The position numbers and the translations under genes are program-made. The notes beneath the pieces are model-generated. The model did not search any database, had not been told where the DNA came from, and worked only from the letters and a program-made list of their open reading frames with translations. 13,423 bases of DNA from an uncultured Prevotella sp. (GTDB lineage Bacteria > Bacteroidota > Bacteroidia > Bacteroidales > Bacteroidaceae), in contig CAAGIW010000038.1 of the NCBI GenBank assembly GCA_900770025.1, positions 1-13,423 of the forward strand. The letters run 5' to 3'. Shown here in pieces: positions 7,520 through 13,259 of the stretch. Each line of letters begins with the position of its first letter. The stretch's first letter is position 1.

Positions 7520-8002
7520 ATGAAGAATCTAATTGCAGTAAGCCTGCTCTTCATTACAGTGGCAATGGCCATGCCGTCGTGCTCGGGCTGCTCCGACAAC
7601 AAGGGAGACAGCGAAGCTGCCGACACGATTCCCACTTTTGTGGAGGCCGACACTTCAGAGGTATTGGCCATGACCGAAGCCTATCTCAACCACGTGAGGA
7701 ACGGACAATACGATGAGGCGATAGGTATGCTGGTGCAGATTGTGGATGATACGGTGAAAACTCTTTCGCCAGAAACGGAACAGAGCATCAGAATGCAGCA
7801 GAAAACCTTCCCCGTGTTGGACTATCGGCTGACCGAAATGAAGTTCATCAACGAGAACAGGGTGAAGATAACCTACGACATAGAGTTCTTCAAGAAGGAT
7901 TCTGCCGACCAGATAAAGAACACCATCAGCATCAGTTTTGCACCACAGCGCATCAATGCCCAATGGTATTTAGAACTGCTGGACAGGCCATTTGAAGAAT
8001 AA
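7520..8002 (+). CDS. Small lipoprotein with an NTF2-like/DUF4878-like domain, function unknown
   Basis: 160 residues from the ATG at 7520. An in-frame upstream ATG at 7490 is unlikely because it sits inside the preceding hairpin and would put ten polar residues before the signal peptide. The N-terminus MKNLIAVSLLFITVAMAMPS ends in a lipobox-like MPSC (Cys21), followed by a Ser/Asp/Glu-rich linker. Residues about 45-160 run helix-helix (VLAMTEAYLNHVRNGQYDEA) and then alternating strands (RVKITYDIEFF, NTISISFAP, QWYLELL). This is the layout of NTF2-like lipoprotein domains such as DUF4878. The match is by pattern only. It lies 33 bases before the OmpA gene on the same strand with no terminator between, so the two are probably cotranscribed and this protein probably acts in the envelope. 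Confidence 0.85.
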   Translation: MKNLIAVSLLFITVAMAMPSCSGCSDNKGDSEAADTIPTFVEADTSEVLAMTEAYLNHVRNGQYDEAIGMLVQIVDDTVKTLSPETEQSIRMQQKTFPVLDYRLTEMKFINENRVKITYDIEFFKKDSADQIKNTISISFAPQRINAQWYLELLDRPFEE

Positions 8003-8035
8003 ACATCCCCGAAAACCAACAAAACACGAAAAACA

Positions 8036-9160
8036 ATGAAGAAAACCTACTTGATGACAGCCGCCATGCTCGCCATGACAGCGTGCGCCACGGCTCAGAA
8101 GGTCAATGAAAAAGCCGCTGAGGAGTTCAAGAGCCACATGTTCCTGCAGGTACAGGGCGGCGCACAATATACGCTCGGCGAAGCGAAATTCGGTGATCTC
8201 ATTTCGCCAAACGTACAGGTTGGTCTGGGCTACCAGTTCAATCCTTGGTTGGCCGCACGCCTCACTGCCAACGCATGGCAGAGCAAAGGAGGGTTCAATG
8301 GCGTGGACCTGGGCAACGGCATCTATGGTAATGCCACCTATAAATATAAATATGTGGCTCCGGGCATCGATGTGATGTTCAATCTTAGCAATGCCATCTT
8401 CGGCTACAACCCCAAGCGTGTGGTCAATGTTTCGGCTTTTGTGGGCGGTGGCGCCAACATTGCTTTCAGCAACGACGAGGCTGCCAACCTGCACAAGGCC
8501 GGATATGAGATGCAGTATCTCTGGGAAGGAACCAAGGTGCGCCCCGTGGGGCGTGGCGGCTTGGCCGTTGATTTCCGCCTGTGTGATGCGGTGAGTATTG
8601 GCATAGAGGCCAACGCCAACGTGCTTTCCGACCACTACAACTCGAAGAATGCAAGCAGCGCCGACTGGTATTTCAACGCCTTGGCCGGTGTGAAGATTGC
8701 CCTCGGAAGCACCAAACGCAAGGTTCAGCCCGTGGCAGTGCCGGTGGCACAACCCATAACGGAACCGGTGGAGCAGCCGGTGGTGAAAGAAGAACCGAAA
8801 CCTGTGGAGGCTCCGGTGGAAATAAAGCAGCCGCAGGCATTGCAGCACGATGTGTTCTTCCTCATCAACTCCTATGAGGTGCGCGAAAGCGAGATGGAGA
8901 AGATTGCAGAACTTGCCCAGTATCTTGCTGCCAACCCCGACATGAAAATCATCATCAATGGATATGCAGACGCACAGACGGGTTCGGATGCCGTCAACGA
9001 CAGACTGTCGAAGCAGCGTGCCGAGGCGGTGGCCAAGATTCTGAAAGACAAGCACGGCATCGAGGCCGACAGGATAGAGACTGCTGGCAATGGCGCAAAG
9101 GTGCAGCCTTTTGCCGAGAACGACAAGAACCGAGTCTCCATCTGTGTGGCCCGTCAATGA
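8036..9160 (+). CDS. OmpA-family outer-membrane protein: beta-barrel plus peptidoglycan-binding domain
   Basis: 374 residues. A signal peptide ends near ACATAQ (residue 21). An MTAC motif at Cys17 resembles a poor lipobox, but a barrel protein is more likely cut by signal peptidase I. Residues about 32-226 alternate polar and hydrophobic positions with aromatic ends (MFLQVQGGAQYTLG, VGLGYQFNPWLAARLTANAW, FVGGGANIAF), as in an eight-stranded barrel. A Pro/Val/Glu linker (230-268) leads to a C-terminal OmpA domain (270-374). That domain has FFLINSYEV, a GYADAQTG loop with D312, NDRLSKQRAEAV and NRV with R366; the Asp and Arg are the usual diaminopimelate contacts. The protein anchors the outer membrane to peptidoglycan and is often abundant in this phylum. 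It follows the small lipoprotein at 33 bases, likely in one operon. Confidence 0.93.
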   Translation: MKKTYLMTAAMLAMTACATAQKVNEKAAEEFKSHMFLQVQGGAQYTLGEAKFGDLISPNVQVGLGYQFNPWLAARLTANAWQSKGGFNGVDLGNGIYGNATYKYKYVAPGIDVMFNLSNAIFGYNPKRVVNVSAFVGGGANIAFSNDEAANLHKAGYEMQYLWEGTKVRPVGRGGLAVDFRLCDAVSIGIEANANVLSDHYNSKNASSADWYFNALAGVKIALGSTKRKVQPVAVPVAQPITEPVEQPVVKEEPKPVEAPVEIKQPQALQHDVFFLINSYEVRESEMEKIAELAQYLAANPDMKIIINGYADAQTGSDAVNDRLSKQRAEAVAKILKDKHGIEADRIETAGNGAKVQPFAENDKNRVSICVARQ

Positions 9161-9380
9161 CTTCCGCACCAGCAGACGTATGCGGATGAAATGCTAAAAA
9201 GACAATCCTATACTTTACTCAAAACCCATGAGAGTGACTATTCATACCTGTTATTCCCCATAAAAGGCCAATAAAGTCAATGGGCAGTTAGAAACTCATT
9301 TATAAGTTATAACGCTGTTGGAATGAAATGACACTGTTTTGGATTTTTATATTAACCTAATTTTTTAAAGGTGGTTAGTT

Positions 9381-9431
9381 ATGAGATGGCAAGTGGCTGT
9401 GAAGTTACTTGCCATCGTTCTTTTTAAATGA
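9381..9431 (+). CDS. Possible 16-residue hydrophobic micro-ORF
   Basis: ATG at 9381 opens MRWQVAVKLLAIVLFK and stops at TGA 9429-9431. It is preceded by AAAGGTGG at 9367-9374, six bases before the ATG, a better Shine-Dalgarno match than any other gene in the window has. A basic/aromatic start followed by a hydrophobic run recalls the first half of the tiny smalltalk proteins annotated in Bacteroidales, usually about 30 residues. If so this is a truncated copy, cut where the 7-bp repeat begins. The ORF overlaps the terminator hairpin completely, so it may simply be chance. Low confidence. Confidence 0.25.
   Translation: MRWQVAVKLLAIVLFK
9385..9425 (+). terminator. Intrinsic terminator hairpin with T-tract
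   Basis: GATGGCAAGT (9385-9394) and ACTTGCCATC (9407-9416) form a perfect ten-base stem with a twelve-base loop, followed by GTTCTTTTT. It is the best intrinsic terminator in the window. It lies 224 bases after the OmpA stop codon, so it ends either a long OmpA 3' UTR or a separate short transcript from this spacer. Confidence 0.75.
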
Positions 9432-9512
9432 AGAATGAAGAGTGAAGAATGAAGAATGAAGAATGAAGAGTGAAGAATGAAGAGTGAAGAATGAAGAGTG
9501 AAGAGTGAAGAA
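9429..9512. repeat. Twelve tandem copies of a 7-bp repeat (TGAAGAR)
   Basis: Twelve uninterrupted heptamers, TGAAGAA or TGAAGAG, run from 9429 to 9512 with no other change. The last base follows the order A G A A A G A G A G G A. The unit length is not a multiple of three and each unit contains TGA, so it is not coding. It starts immediately after the terminator and ends 115 bases before the recombinase ATG. Such blocks change copy number by slippage. Similar GAAGAATGAAGAGT blocks are, to my knowledge, common between genes in this phylum. Confidence 0.95.
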
Positions 9513-9627
9513 CTAAAAAATAAGCCGCAACGATACAATATTTGATTGTTTGATACTTTTATCTAAAAACAGCATCCCCGAAGGATGATGAATAAGTATA
9601 ACTAACATAAACAACAGAAACAGAGAG

Positions 9628-10626
9628 ATGAACAAGCTTGTGATTCATTTAGACCGATCGCAGATAGAGATGGATGGACTGGTGATAGAACTGAAGTTGA
9701 ACGACACACCAAGGGACAAACATGCAGCAGACAAGGGTACGAAACTCTTGGAATTTATGGAAGCAGAGGTGAAAAGTCTGACCGGCCAGGGCAAGAGGCG
9801 GACGGCAGAAAACTATAGGGCCACCCTGTATCGGCTGAGGGAGGCACTGAGAGGAAAGGACTGTTGCATCTGTGACTTTGACAAAAGGAAGGCAGAGGAG
9901 TTTCACCAGTATCTCTTACAGAGGAATATCAGCATCAACACCATCTCATTTTACGTCAGGATAGCGAGGGCGGTGTATAACAAGGCTGTGGCAAGAGGAC
10001 TGACCGACGACTGCTGTCCGTTCAAGAACCTGCGGGTGCATGAAACCAAGACCAGCAAACGGGCACTGCCGCCGGAGGAACTGAAACGCCTGAAAGCCTA
10101 TCGGCCGACCGATGAAAAGGAACTGTTTGCAAAAGACATGTTCTTTTTCAGCTTTTATGCCCAGGGGATGTCGATGGTGGATATGGCACAATTAGAAAAA
10201 AAAGCAAGGGATGCAAGGGTCATAGACTACAAAAGACGAAAAACGGGTCAGCAGATTCTGGTGTATAAGAGCAGACAGATAGACGAAATCATCGACCGAT
10301 ACGACGGTAAAACAAAGAAATATTTGTTGCCGCTGAACGAGGGAAACTATGGTACACACCGCAACACCTTCAGATATAATCAGCAGGAAGTGAACAAAAC
10401 ACTGAAAAGGATAGGCCGAACCTTGGGACTGTCTGTGGAGCTCACCATGTATGTGGCGCGCCACTCATGGGCCAGTATGGCACGCCATCTGAATGTGCCT
10501 GTGACGGTGATCAGCAAGGCGATGGGGCATGAATCGGAGAAAACGACACAGATATACCTGAAAAACTTTGAGTCGGATACCGTGATGCTCGCCTCGCAGA
10601 AAATCGTCAGGGCGATAGAAGGCTGA
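9628..10626 (+). CDS. Tyrosine recombinase / site-specific integrase (Bacteroidota type)
   Basis: 332 residues. A SAM-like core-binding domain (about 35-140, with YRATLYRLREAL and NTISFYVRIARAVYNKA) precedes the catalytic domain (about 145-332). Visible catalytic elements are K205 in YKRRKTGQQI, R278-H279 in TMYVARHSWAS, H301 in MGHESEKTTQIYL and the nucleophile Y310. The first catalytic Arg is odd. Its aligned site is Ser182 (GMSMVDMA), as reported for the CTnDOT integrase, and the Arg that usually precedes GMS in this group is Gln179. HxxR has Tyr for His, which is normal for the group. Such enzymes integrate elements or invert DNA. No att sites, cargo genes or clear inverted-repeat pair were found nearby, so it may be an orphan or a relic. 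It is convergent with the galactanase gene, with 16 bases between the stops. Confidence 0.93.
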   Translation: MNKLVIHLDRSQIEMDGLVIELKLNDTPRDKHAADKGTKLLEFMEAEVKSLTGQGKRRTAENYRATLYRLREALRGKDCCICDFDKRKAEEFHQYLLQRNISINTISFYVRIARAVYNKAVARGLTDDCCPFKNLRVHETKTSKRALPPEELKRLKAYRPTDEKELFAKDMFFFSFYAQGMSMVDMAQLEKKARDARVIDYKRRKTGQQILVYKSRQIDEIIDRYDGKTKKYLLPLNEGNYGTHRNTFRYNQQEVNKTLKRIGRTLGLSVELTMYVARHSWASMARHLNVPVTVISKAMGHESEKTTQIYLKNFESDTVMLASQKIVRAIEG

Positions 10627-10642
10627 CGGCAGGCCGTGACCC

Positions 10643-11749
10643 CTACCGGCTGAGGAAGCGGTTGAACTCCTGCATGGCGGGCAGGGCACGCCCCGTTTTG
10701 TTGTCAAACAGGCCTCGGTTCAGCCAGGTGTCCACCACTTTTCTGCCCGATTCGTTCTCCTCGGCAAACCACCAATAGAGCCCTGTCACGTTGGGATGCC
10801 GGTGCAGTTCGCTGACCAGTTCCTCCACAAAGCGGCGCTGTCCTTCGGGCGATATGGGATAGATGTCGCTGTATTTGTCGGGATCCTTGCACCAGCGGTC
10901 GTTCTCATGCGAGTAGTATCCGGCTGTCTCCACCACCATCACGGGCTTGTCGGGATAGCGTTCGGTTATCAAGTCGAGGCTCTCGCCAAAGAACGGCACC
11001 GATTTGTGCCAGATGGGATAATAGCTCAGACCGATGATATCGTAATCCACACCCAATTCCTTCATCTTGTCGTAGAAGCGGAAGGTGGTTTTCCTGTCGT
11101 ATGCCCTCTCGGTGTGCAGTATGATGCGGGCCTTGGGACACACCTCACGACAGGCCCTTACGCCCTGTTTCAGCAGCAGTGCTAACTGATGCCAGTGGTT
11201 GTGCTTGCTGCTGCCCACCCTTGCCATGGGCCACAGCATACCAAAGGTTATCTCGTTGCCCACCTGTATCAGTTGTGGGGTGGCACCCGCCTTAACCATC
11301 TGTTGCAGCGAAGACTTGGTGTGGGCATACACGCTGTCGGCCATCTGCGGCAGTGTGCAGTCTTTCCATGCCGAGGGGATGTGCTGCTTGCCTGGGTCGG
11401 CCCAGGTGTCGGAATAATGGAAATCGAGCATCAGCGACAGTCCGGCCTTGCGTATCTGCCTGCCAAATCGCTTCACCATCTCTATATCTTGGCACACGCC
11501 CTCGTTGCGATGGCGCTGCTGTGCACTGTCGGGATTGACGAAGAGGCGCACCCTCACGCTGTTCCATCCCTGTTTCTTCAGCCATTTCAGCAACTGTATC
11601 TCGTTTCCCTCAGCATCTCTATACACGGTGCCCGCCTCTTCATATACGGGCAGCATAGACAAGTCGGCCCCCAGCATCTTCTGCTGTGCGGCAGCGGGGA
11701 GAACAGAAAGAATCAATAAAAGAACAAAAAGCGCTGTATGTTTCTTCAT
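10643..11749 (-). CDS. Secreted arabinogalactan endo-beta-1,4-galactanase (GH53)
   Basis: 368 residues from the ATG at 11749. The signal peptide MKKHTALFVLLLILSVLPAA is followed by AQQKMLGADLSMLPVYEEAG, the usual start of a GH53 domain. The catalytic pair is visible: acid/base Glu166 in QVGNEIT and nucleophile Glu274 in VMVVETAGYYS. Other family blocks are VRVRLFVNP, LDFHYSDTWADPGKQ, GLSYYPIWH and LYWWFAEE. It cleaves beta-1,4-galactan side chains of pectin outside the cytoplasm; the signal peptide has no lipobox. A GTG at 11776 would add nine residues, but the promoter puts transcription start there, so the ATG is preferred. The gene stands alone on this strand with a consensus promoter and no SusC/SusD pair beside it, which is unusual for a polysaccharide-utilisation enzyme. 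Confidence 0.94.
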   Translation of the reverse strand: MKKHTALFVLLLILSVLPAAAQQKMLGADLSMLPVYEEAGTVYRDAEGNEIQLLKWLKKQGWNSVRVRLFVNPDSAQQRHRNEGVCQDIEMVKRFGRQIRKAGLSLMLDFHYSDTWADPGKQHIPSAWKDCTLPQMADSVYAHTKSSLQQMVKAGATPQLIQVGNEITFGMLWPMARVGSSKHNHWHQLALLLKQGVRACREVCPKARIILHTERAYDRKTTFRFYDKMKELGVDYDIIGLSYYPIWHKSVPFFGESLDLITERYPDKPVMVVETAGYYSHENDRWCKDPDKYSDIYPISPEGQRRFVEELVSELHRHPNVTGLYWWFAEENESGRKVVDTWLNRGLFDNKTGRALPAMQEFNRFLSR

Positions 11750-11780
11750 AGGGCGTAGTGGGGGAAGATGGTTCACACCG

Positions 11781-11811
11781 CAAAGTTAAGAAATGATTCT
11801 CAAAAAGCAAA
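11781..11811 (-). promoter_or_regulatory. Consensus Bacteroidota promoter for the GH53 gene
   Basis: Read leftward, TTTG (11811-11808) is followed by 19 bases and TAACTTTG (11788-11781), an exact match to the TTTG / TAnnTTTG housekeeping promoter of this phylum at the right spacing. Transcription would begin near 11775, leaving about 25 bases before the ATG at 11749. This decides the start codon: a GTG at 11776 would lie at or outside the transcript end. Confidence 0.75.
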
Positions 11812-11937
11812 ATAAACACGTTTGCAATTCGTTGAAGCTATTGTTCAGAGAATGCTTTTTTATGAGAGGATAGGTTTCTGTTTTCTTCATTATCCTGCAC
11901 AGTAAGCGCAACGTTAGAGAATAGAATTTCACCTCAA

Positions 11938-12006
11938 ATCCCCCTCTCTGTCTCTGCAAAGGAGGCGGGATAGAAACCGTAGCCCCCTTCAGCCACCCCT
12001 AAGGGG
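11938..12006. repeat. GC-rich imperfect hairpins
   Basis: ATCCCCCTC (11938-11946) pairs with GAGGCGGGAT (11962-11971) with one unpaired base, and CCCC-TAA-GGGG follows at 11996-12006. The stretch is far more C/G-rich than its AT-rich surroundings. It may be a remnant of a dispersed intergenic element; no transposase or terminal repeats are visible. Confidence 0.4.
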
Positions 12007-12071
12007 AGGAATGACAAGCAAGAAAACCGCCATTTCTTTTAGTGAGATAAATAGCTGAGAATGAAGTGGTA

Positions 12072-12090
12072 ATTGTCTTTCTGAGACAAT
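12072..12090. promoter_or_regulatory. Perfect 7+7 inverted repeat, possible operator
   Basis: ATTGTCT and AGACAAT are exact reverse complements around the loop TTCTG. It lies 40 bases before the 22-bp array and about 190 bases before the -33 region of the Cys-rich gene. There is no T-tract, so a protein-binding site is as likely as an RNA hairpin. The function is not known. Confidence 0.4.
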
Positions 12091-12130
12091 ATAGAAGGCC
12101 CATCACATTCCAAAACAAATTGGAGTGATT

Positions 12131-12196
12131 TCTAAAACGGTGCATTTTGCGTTCCAAAACGGTGCGTTTTGCGATGCAAAATGGTGCGTTTTGCAA
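12131..12196. repeat. Tandem array 2: three 22-bp palindromic repeats (same family as 3381-3468)
   Basis: Units start at 12131, 12153 and 12175 and share the layout of the first array: TCTAAAA at the start of unit 1, the core AAAACGGTGCGTTTT or variants of it, and GTTTTGCAA at the end of the last unit. The segment 12109-12130 keeps the 22-base phase and begins TCCAAAAC, so it looks like a decayed fourth unit. The array ends 185 bases before the Cys-rich gene start, close to the 171 bases seen for array 1. It lies about 80 bases upstream of the -33 region of that gene's promoter. Confidence 0.9.
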
Positions 12197-12279
12197 AATG
12201 ATGCTCAGAAGCCTGTATAAAAGTTAGTGAATAGCCATGAGAAAAATATATAAAAACGCTTAAAAGAAAGGAGCAAGTC

Positions 12280-12310
12280 TTCTGCATTTCACAAATCAAT
12301 CGTAACTTTG
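12280..12310 (+). promoter_or_regulatory. Promoter for the Cys-rich protein and PAP2 phosphatase genes
   Basis: TAACTTTG (12303-12310) matches the TAnnTTTG consensus exactly and is identical to the -7 element of the GH53 promoter. The -33 part is weak (TTCTG at 12280-12284, 18 bases upstream). Transcription would begin near 12317, giving a leader of about 65 bases. Confidence 0.6.
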
Positions 12311-12318
12311 CAACGGTC

Positions 12319-12335
12319 TTTTGGCAAGGCCAAAA
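12319..12335 (+). promoter_or_regulatory. Hairpin at the 5' end of the predicted leader
   Basis: TTTTGGC (12319-12325) and GCCAAAA (12329-12335) pair perfectly around AAG, within a few bases of the predicted transcript start. A stem at the extreme 5' end could protect the mRNA from decay. There is no T-run after it, so it is not a terminator. Confidence 0.4.
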
Positions 12336-12381
12336 CGAAATTTCACCAATTGACAATAAACTAACTAAATCGAAGAAAAAA

Positions 12382-12654
12382 ATGAAAAAGATGATGATTG
12401 CACTGGTGGCTGCACTCTGCATGATGGGCACCACCCAAGCCATGGCACAAGACGTGAAGAAAGCTGCCCCTGCACAAACCTGCTGCAAGCAGACTGACAA
12501 GAAATGCGACAAGGCCAAGAACTGCTGCAAAGCCAACAGCGCCAACTGCAGCAAGAAGGATTCTGTGAACTGTTGCAAGAAAGCTGCTGCACAGAACTGC
12601 TGCAAGAAAGCTGCTGCACAGAACTGCTGCAAGAAAGCTGCAACAAAGAAATAA
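12382..12654 (+). CDS. Small exported Cys/Lys-rich repeat protein, possibly metal-binding
   Basis: 90 residues. The signal peptide MKKMMIALVAALCMMGTTQA ends at MAQ, leaving a mature chain of about 68 residues. That chain holds 12 cysteines, mostly as CC pairs (five CC, two single C), about a quarter lysine and no aromatic residue. The C-terminus is three copies of NCCKKAAAQ-like units encoded by a 27-bp tandem repeat (12568-12648). Units 1 and 2 differ at one silent base (TGT/TGC), so the duplication looks recent. High Cys and Lys without aromatics recalls metallothionein-like or copper/zinc-binding proteins, but I recognise no named family. Disulfide-rich structural roles are also possible. 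It has its own promoter, and its stop codon TAA shares its last A with the ATG of the phosphatase gene. Confidence 0.85.
   Translation: MKKMMIALVAALCMMGTTQAMAQDVKKAAPAQTCCKQTDKKCDKAKNCCKANSANCSKKDSVNCCKKAAAQNCCKKAAAQNCCKKAATKK
12568..12648 (+). repeat. Three in-frame 27-bp tandem repeats in the Cys-rich gene
   Basis: Units 12568-12594, 12595-12621 and 12622-12648 each encode Asn-Cys-Cys-Lys-Lys-Ala-Ala followed by two residues (Ala-Gln, Ala-Gln, Thr-Lys). Units 1 and 2 differ at one base; unit 3 diverges only in its last seven bases. Because the unit is a multiple of three, copy-number change would lengthen or shorten the protein without breaking the frame. Confidence 0.9.
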
Positions 12655-13259
12655 TGTTGCCGATGACGAATGAAACGTGGATTGGCATGTCAAAGACGAT
12701 GCGCCTGTGGGCAGTGCTGCTTCTGCTGGTAGCGGGAGTGAGCACGGGTAGGGCAGAGCACGAAAGCGGAGGATGGTTGGACGGCACACTGCAATATGTG
12801 CCACGTGCGGCCGTGTGCGCCTTGTATCTCTCCCATGCAGAGAGTGCCACCAAGGACCAGAAGCACTACTTTGTCAACACCATCGGCTCCACCCTGCTCT
12901 CCACCTGCATCACCTGGGCATGCAAATCCACCATTCATGAATGGCGGCCGGACAACACCGACCGTCGTTCTTTTTTTTCTGGACACACCTCCATGGCCTT
13001 CTCCGGAGCACACATCCTGCACAAGGAATACGGCCACCTGTCACCCTGGATAAGCATTGGCGGTTACACCGTTGCGGCAGCCGTGGCTACAAGCAGGGTG
13101 GCGCGCGAACGCCATCATCCCCACGATGTGTTAGTGGGGGCTGCCGTGGGTGTTCTGAGCACCGAACTGGTATATTACTCCTCCAACCGCTGGTTCAAGA
13201 ACAAGGGCGCAGCCGTGGCCATCACACCCAACGAGGTGGCGGTGAGAGTGGGATTCTGA
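12654..13259 (+). CDS. Exported PAP2-superfamily phosphatase
   Basis: 201 residues from the ATG at 12654, which overlaps the upstream stop as TAATG and suggests translational coupling. An ATG at 12687 (MSKTMRLWAVLLLLVAG) would give a neater signal peptide and is the main alternative. Cleavage is likely after GRA (residue 34). All three PAP2 motifs are intact: K91-x6-R98-P99 (KSTIHEWRP), S109-G110-H111 in SFFSGHTS, and S147-R148-x5-H154-x3-D158 (SRVARERHHPHD). His111 would be the general acid/base contact and His154 the nucleophile. Relatives act on lipid or undecaprenyl phosphates or on soluble phosphate esters on the outer face of the inner membrane. Hydrophobic segments near 76-90, 131-146 and 157-175 suggest membrane contact. 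The substrate cannot be told from sequence. Confidence 0.92.
   Translation: MLPMTNETWIGMSKTMRLWAVLLLLVAGVSTGRAEHESGGWLDGTLQYVPRAAVCALYLSHAESATKDQKHYFVNTIGSTLLSTCITWACKSTIHEWRPDNTDRRSFFSGHTSMAFSGAHILHKEYGHLSPWISIGGYTVAAAVATSRVARERHHPHDVLVGAAVGVLSTELVYYSSNRWFKNKGAAVAITPNEVAVRVGF

Larger units (their letters stand above)
9161..9627. other. Intergenic region between the OmpA-family gene and the recombinase gene
   Basis: 467 AT-rich bases with no conventional gene. TCCGCA/TGCGGA (9163-9168 with 9181-9186) could form a weak hairpin just after the OmpA stop codon. Further on come a strong terminator hairpin (9385-9416) overlapping a 16-codon ORF, the 7-bp repeat block (9429-9512) and a small hairpin CATCC-CCGAA-GGATG (9573-9587) 40 bases before the recombinase start. 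I find no tRNA, no att-like direct repeats and no exact TAnnTTTG promoter. TACTTTTA (9554-9561) is one base off. Confidence 0.6.
11750..12381. other. Divergent intergenic region between the GH53 gene and the Cys-rich protein gene
   Basis: 632 bases without a supportable gene. In order it holds the leftward GH53 promoter (11781-11811), a GC-rich pair of imperfect hairpins (11938-12006), an inverted repeat (12072-12090), the second 22-bp repeat array (12131-12196) with a degenerate unit before it, the rightward promoter (12303-12310) and a leader hairpin (12319-12335). The stretch 11826-11937 shows nothing I can interpret. Confidence 0.7.

Noticed and set aside
7970..9169. Minus-strand open frame of 399 codons opposite the OmpA-family gene
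   Set aside because: The plus strand encodes an intact OmpA-family protein. The antisense product is His/Gly-rich and matches nothing I know.
11750..11776. GTG start for the GH53 gene
   Set aside because: The predicted transcript starts at about this position, and the added residues (NHLPPLRP) would spoil the signal peptide.
12132..12632. Minus-strand open frames opposite the Cys-rich gene and across array 2
   Set aside because: The repeated AAFLQQFC pattern is the reverse reading of the 27-bp repeats. The plus strand has a promoter and a signal peptide.
12504..12653. Upstream extension of the phosphatase frame into the Cys-rich gene
   Set aside because: The extra 50 codons are an out-of-frame reading of the Cys-rich repeats and would bury the signal peptide. 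The start at 12654 or 12687 fits better.
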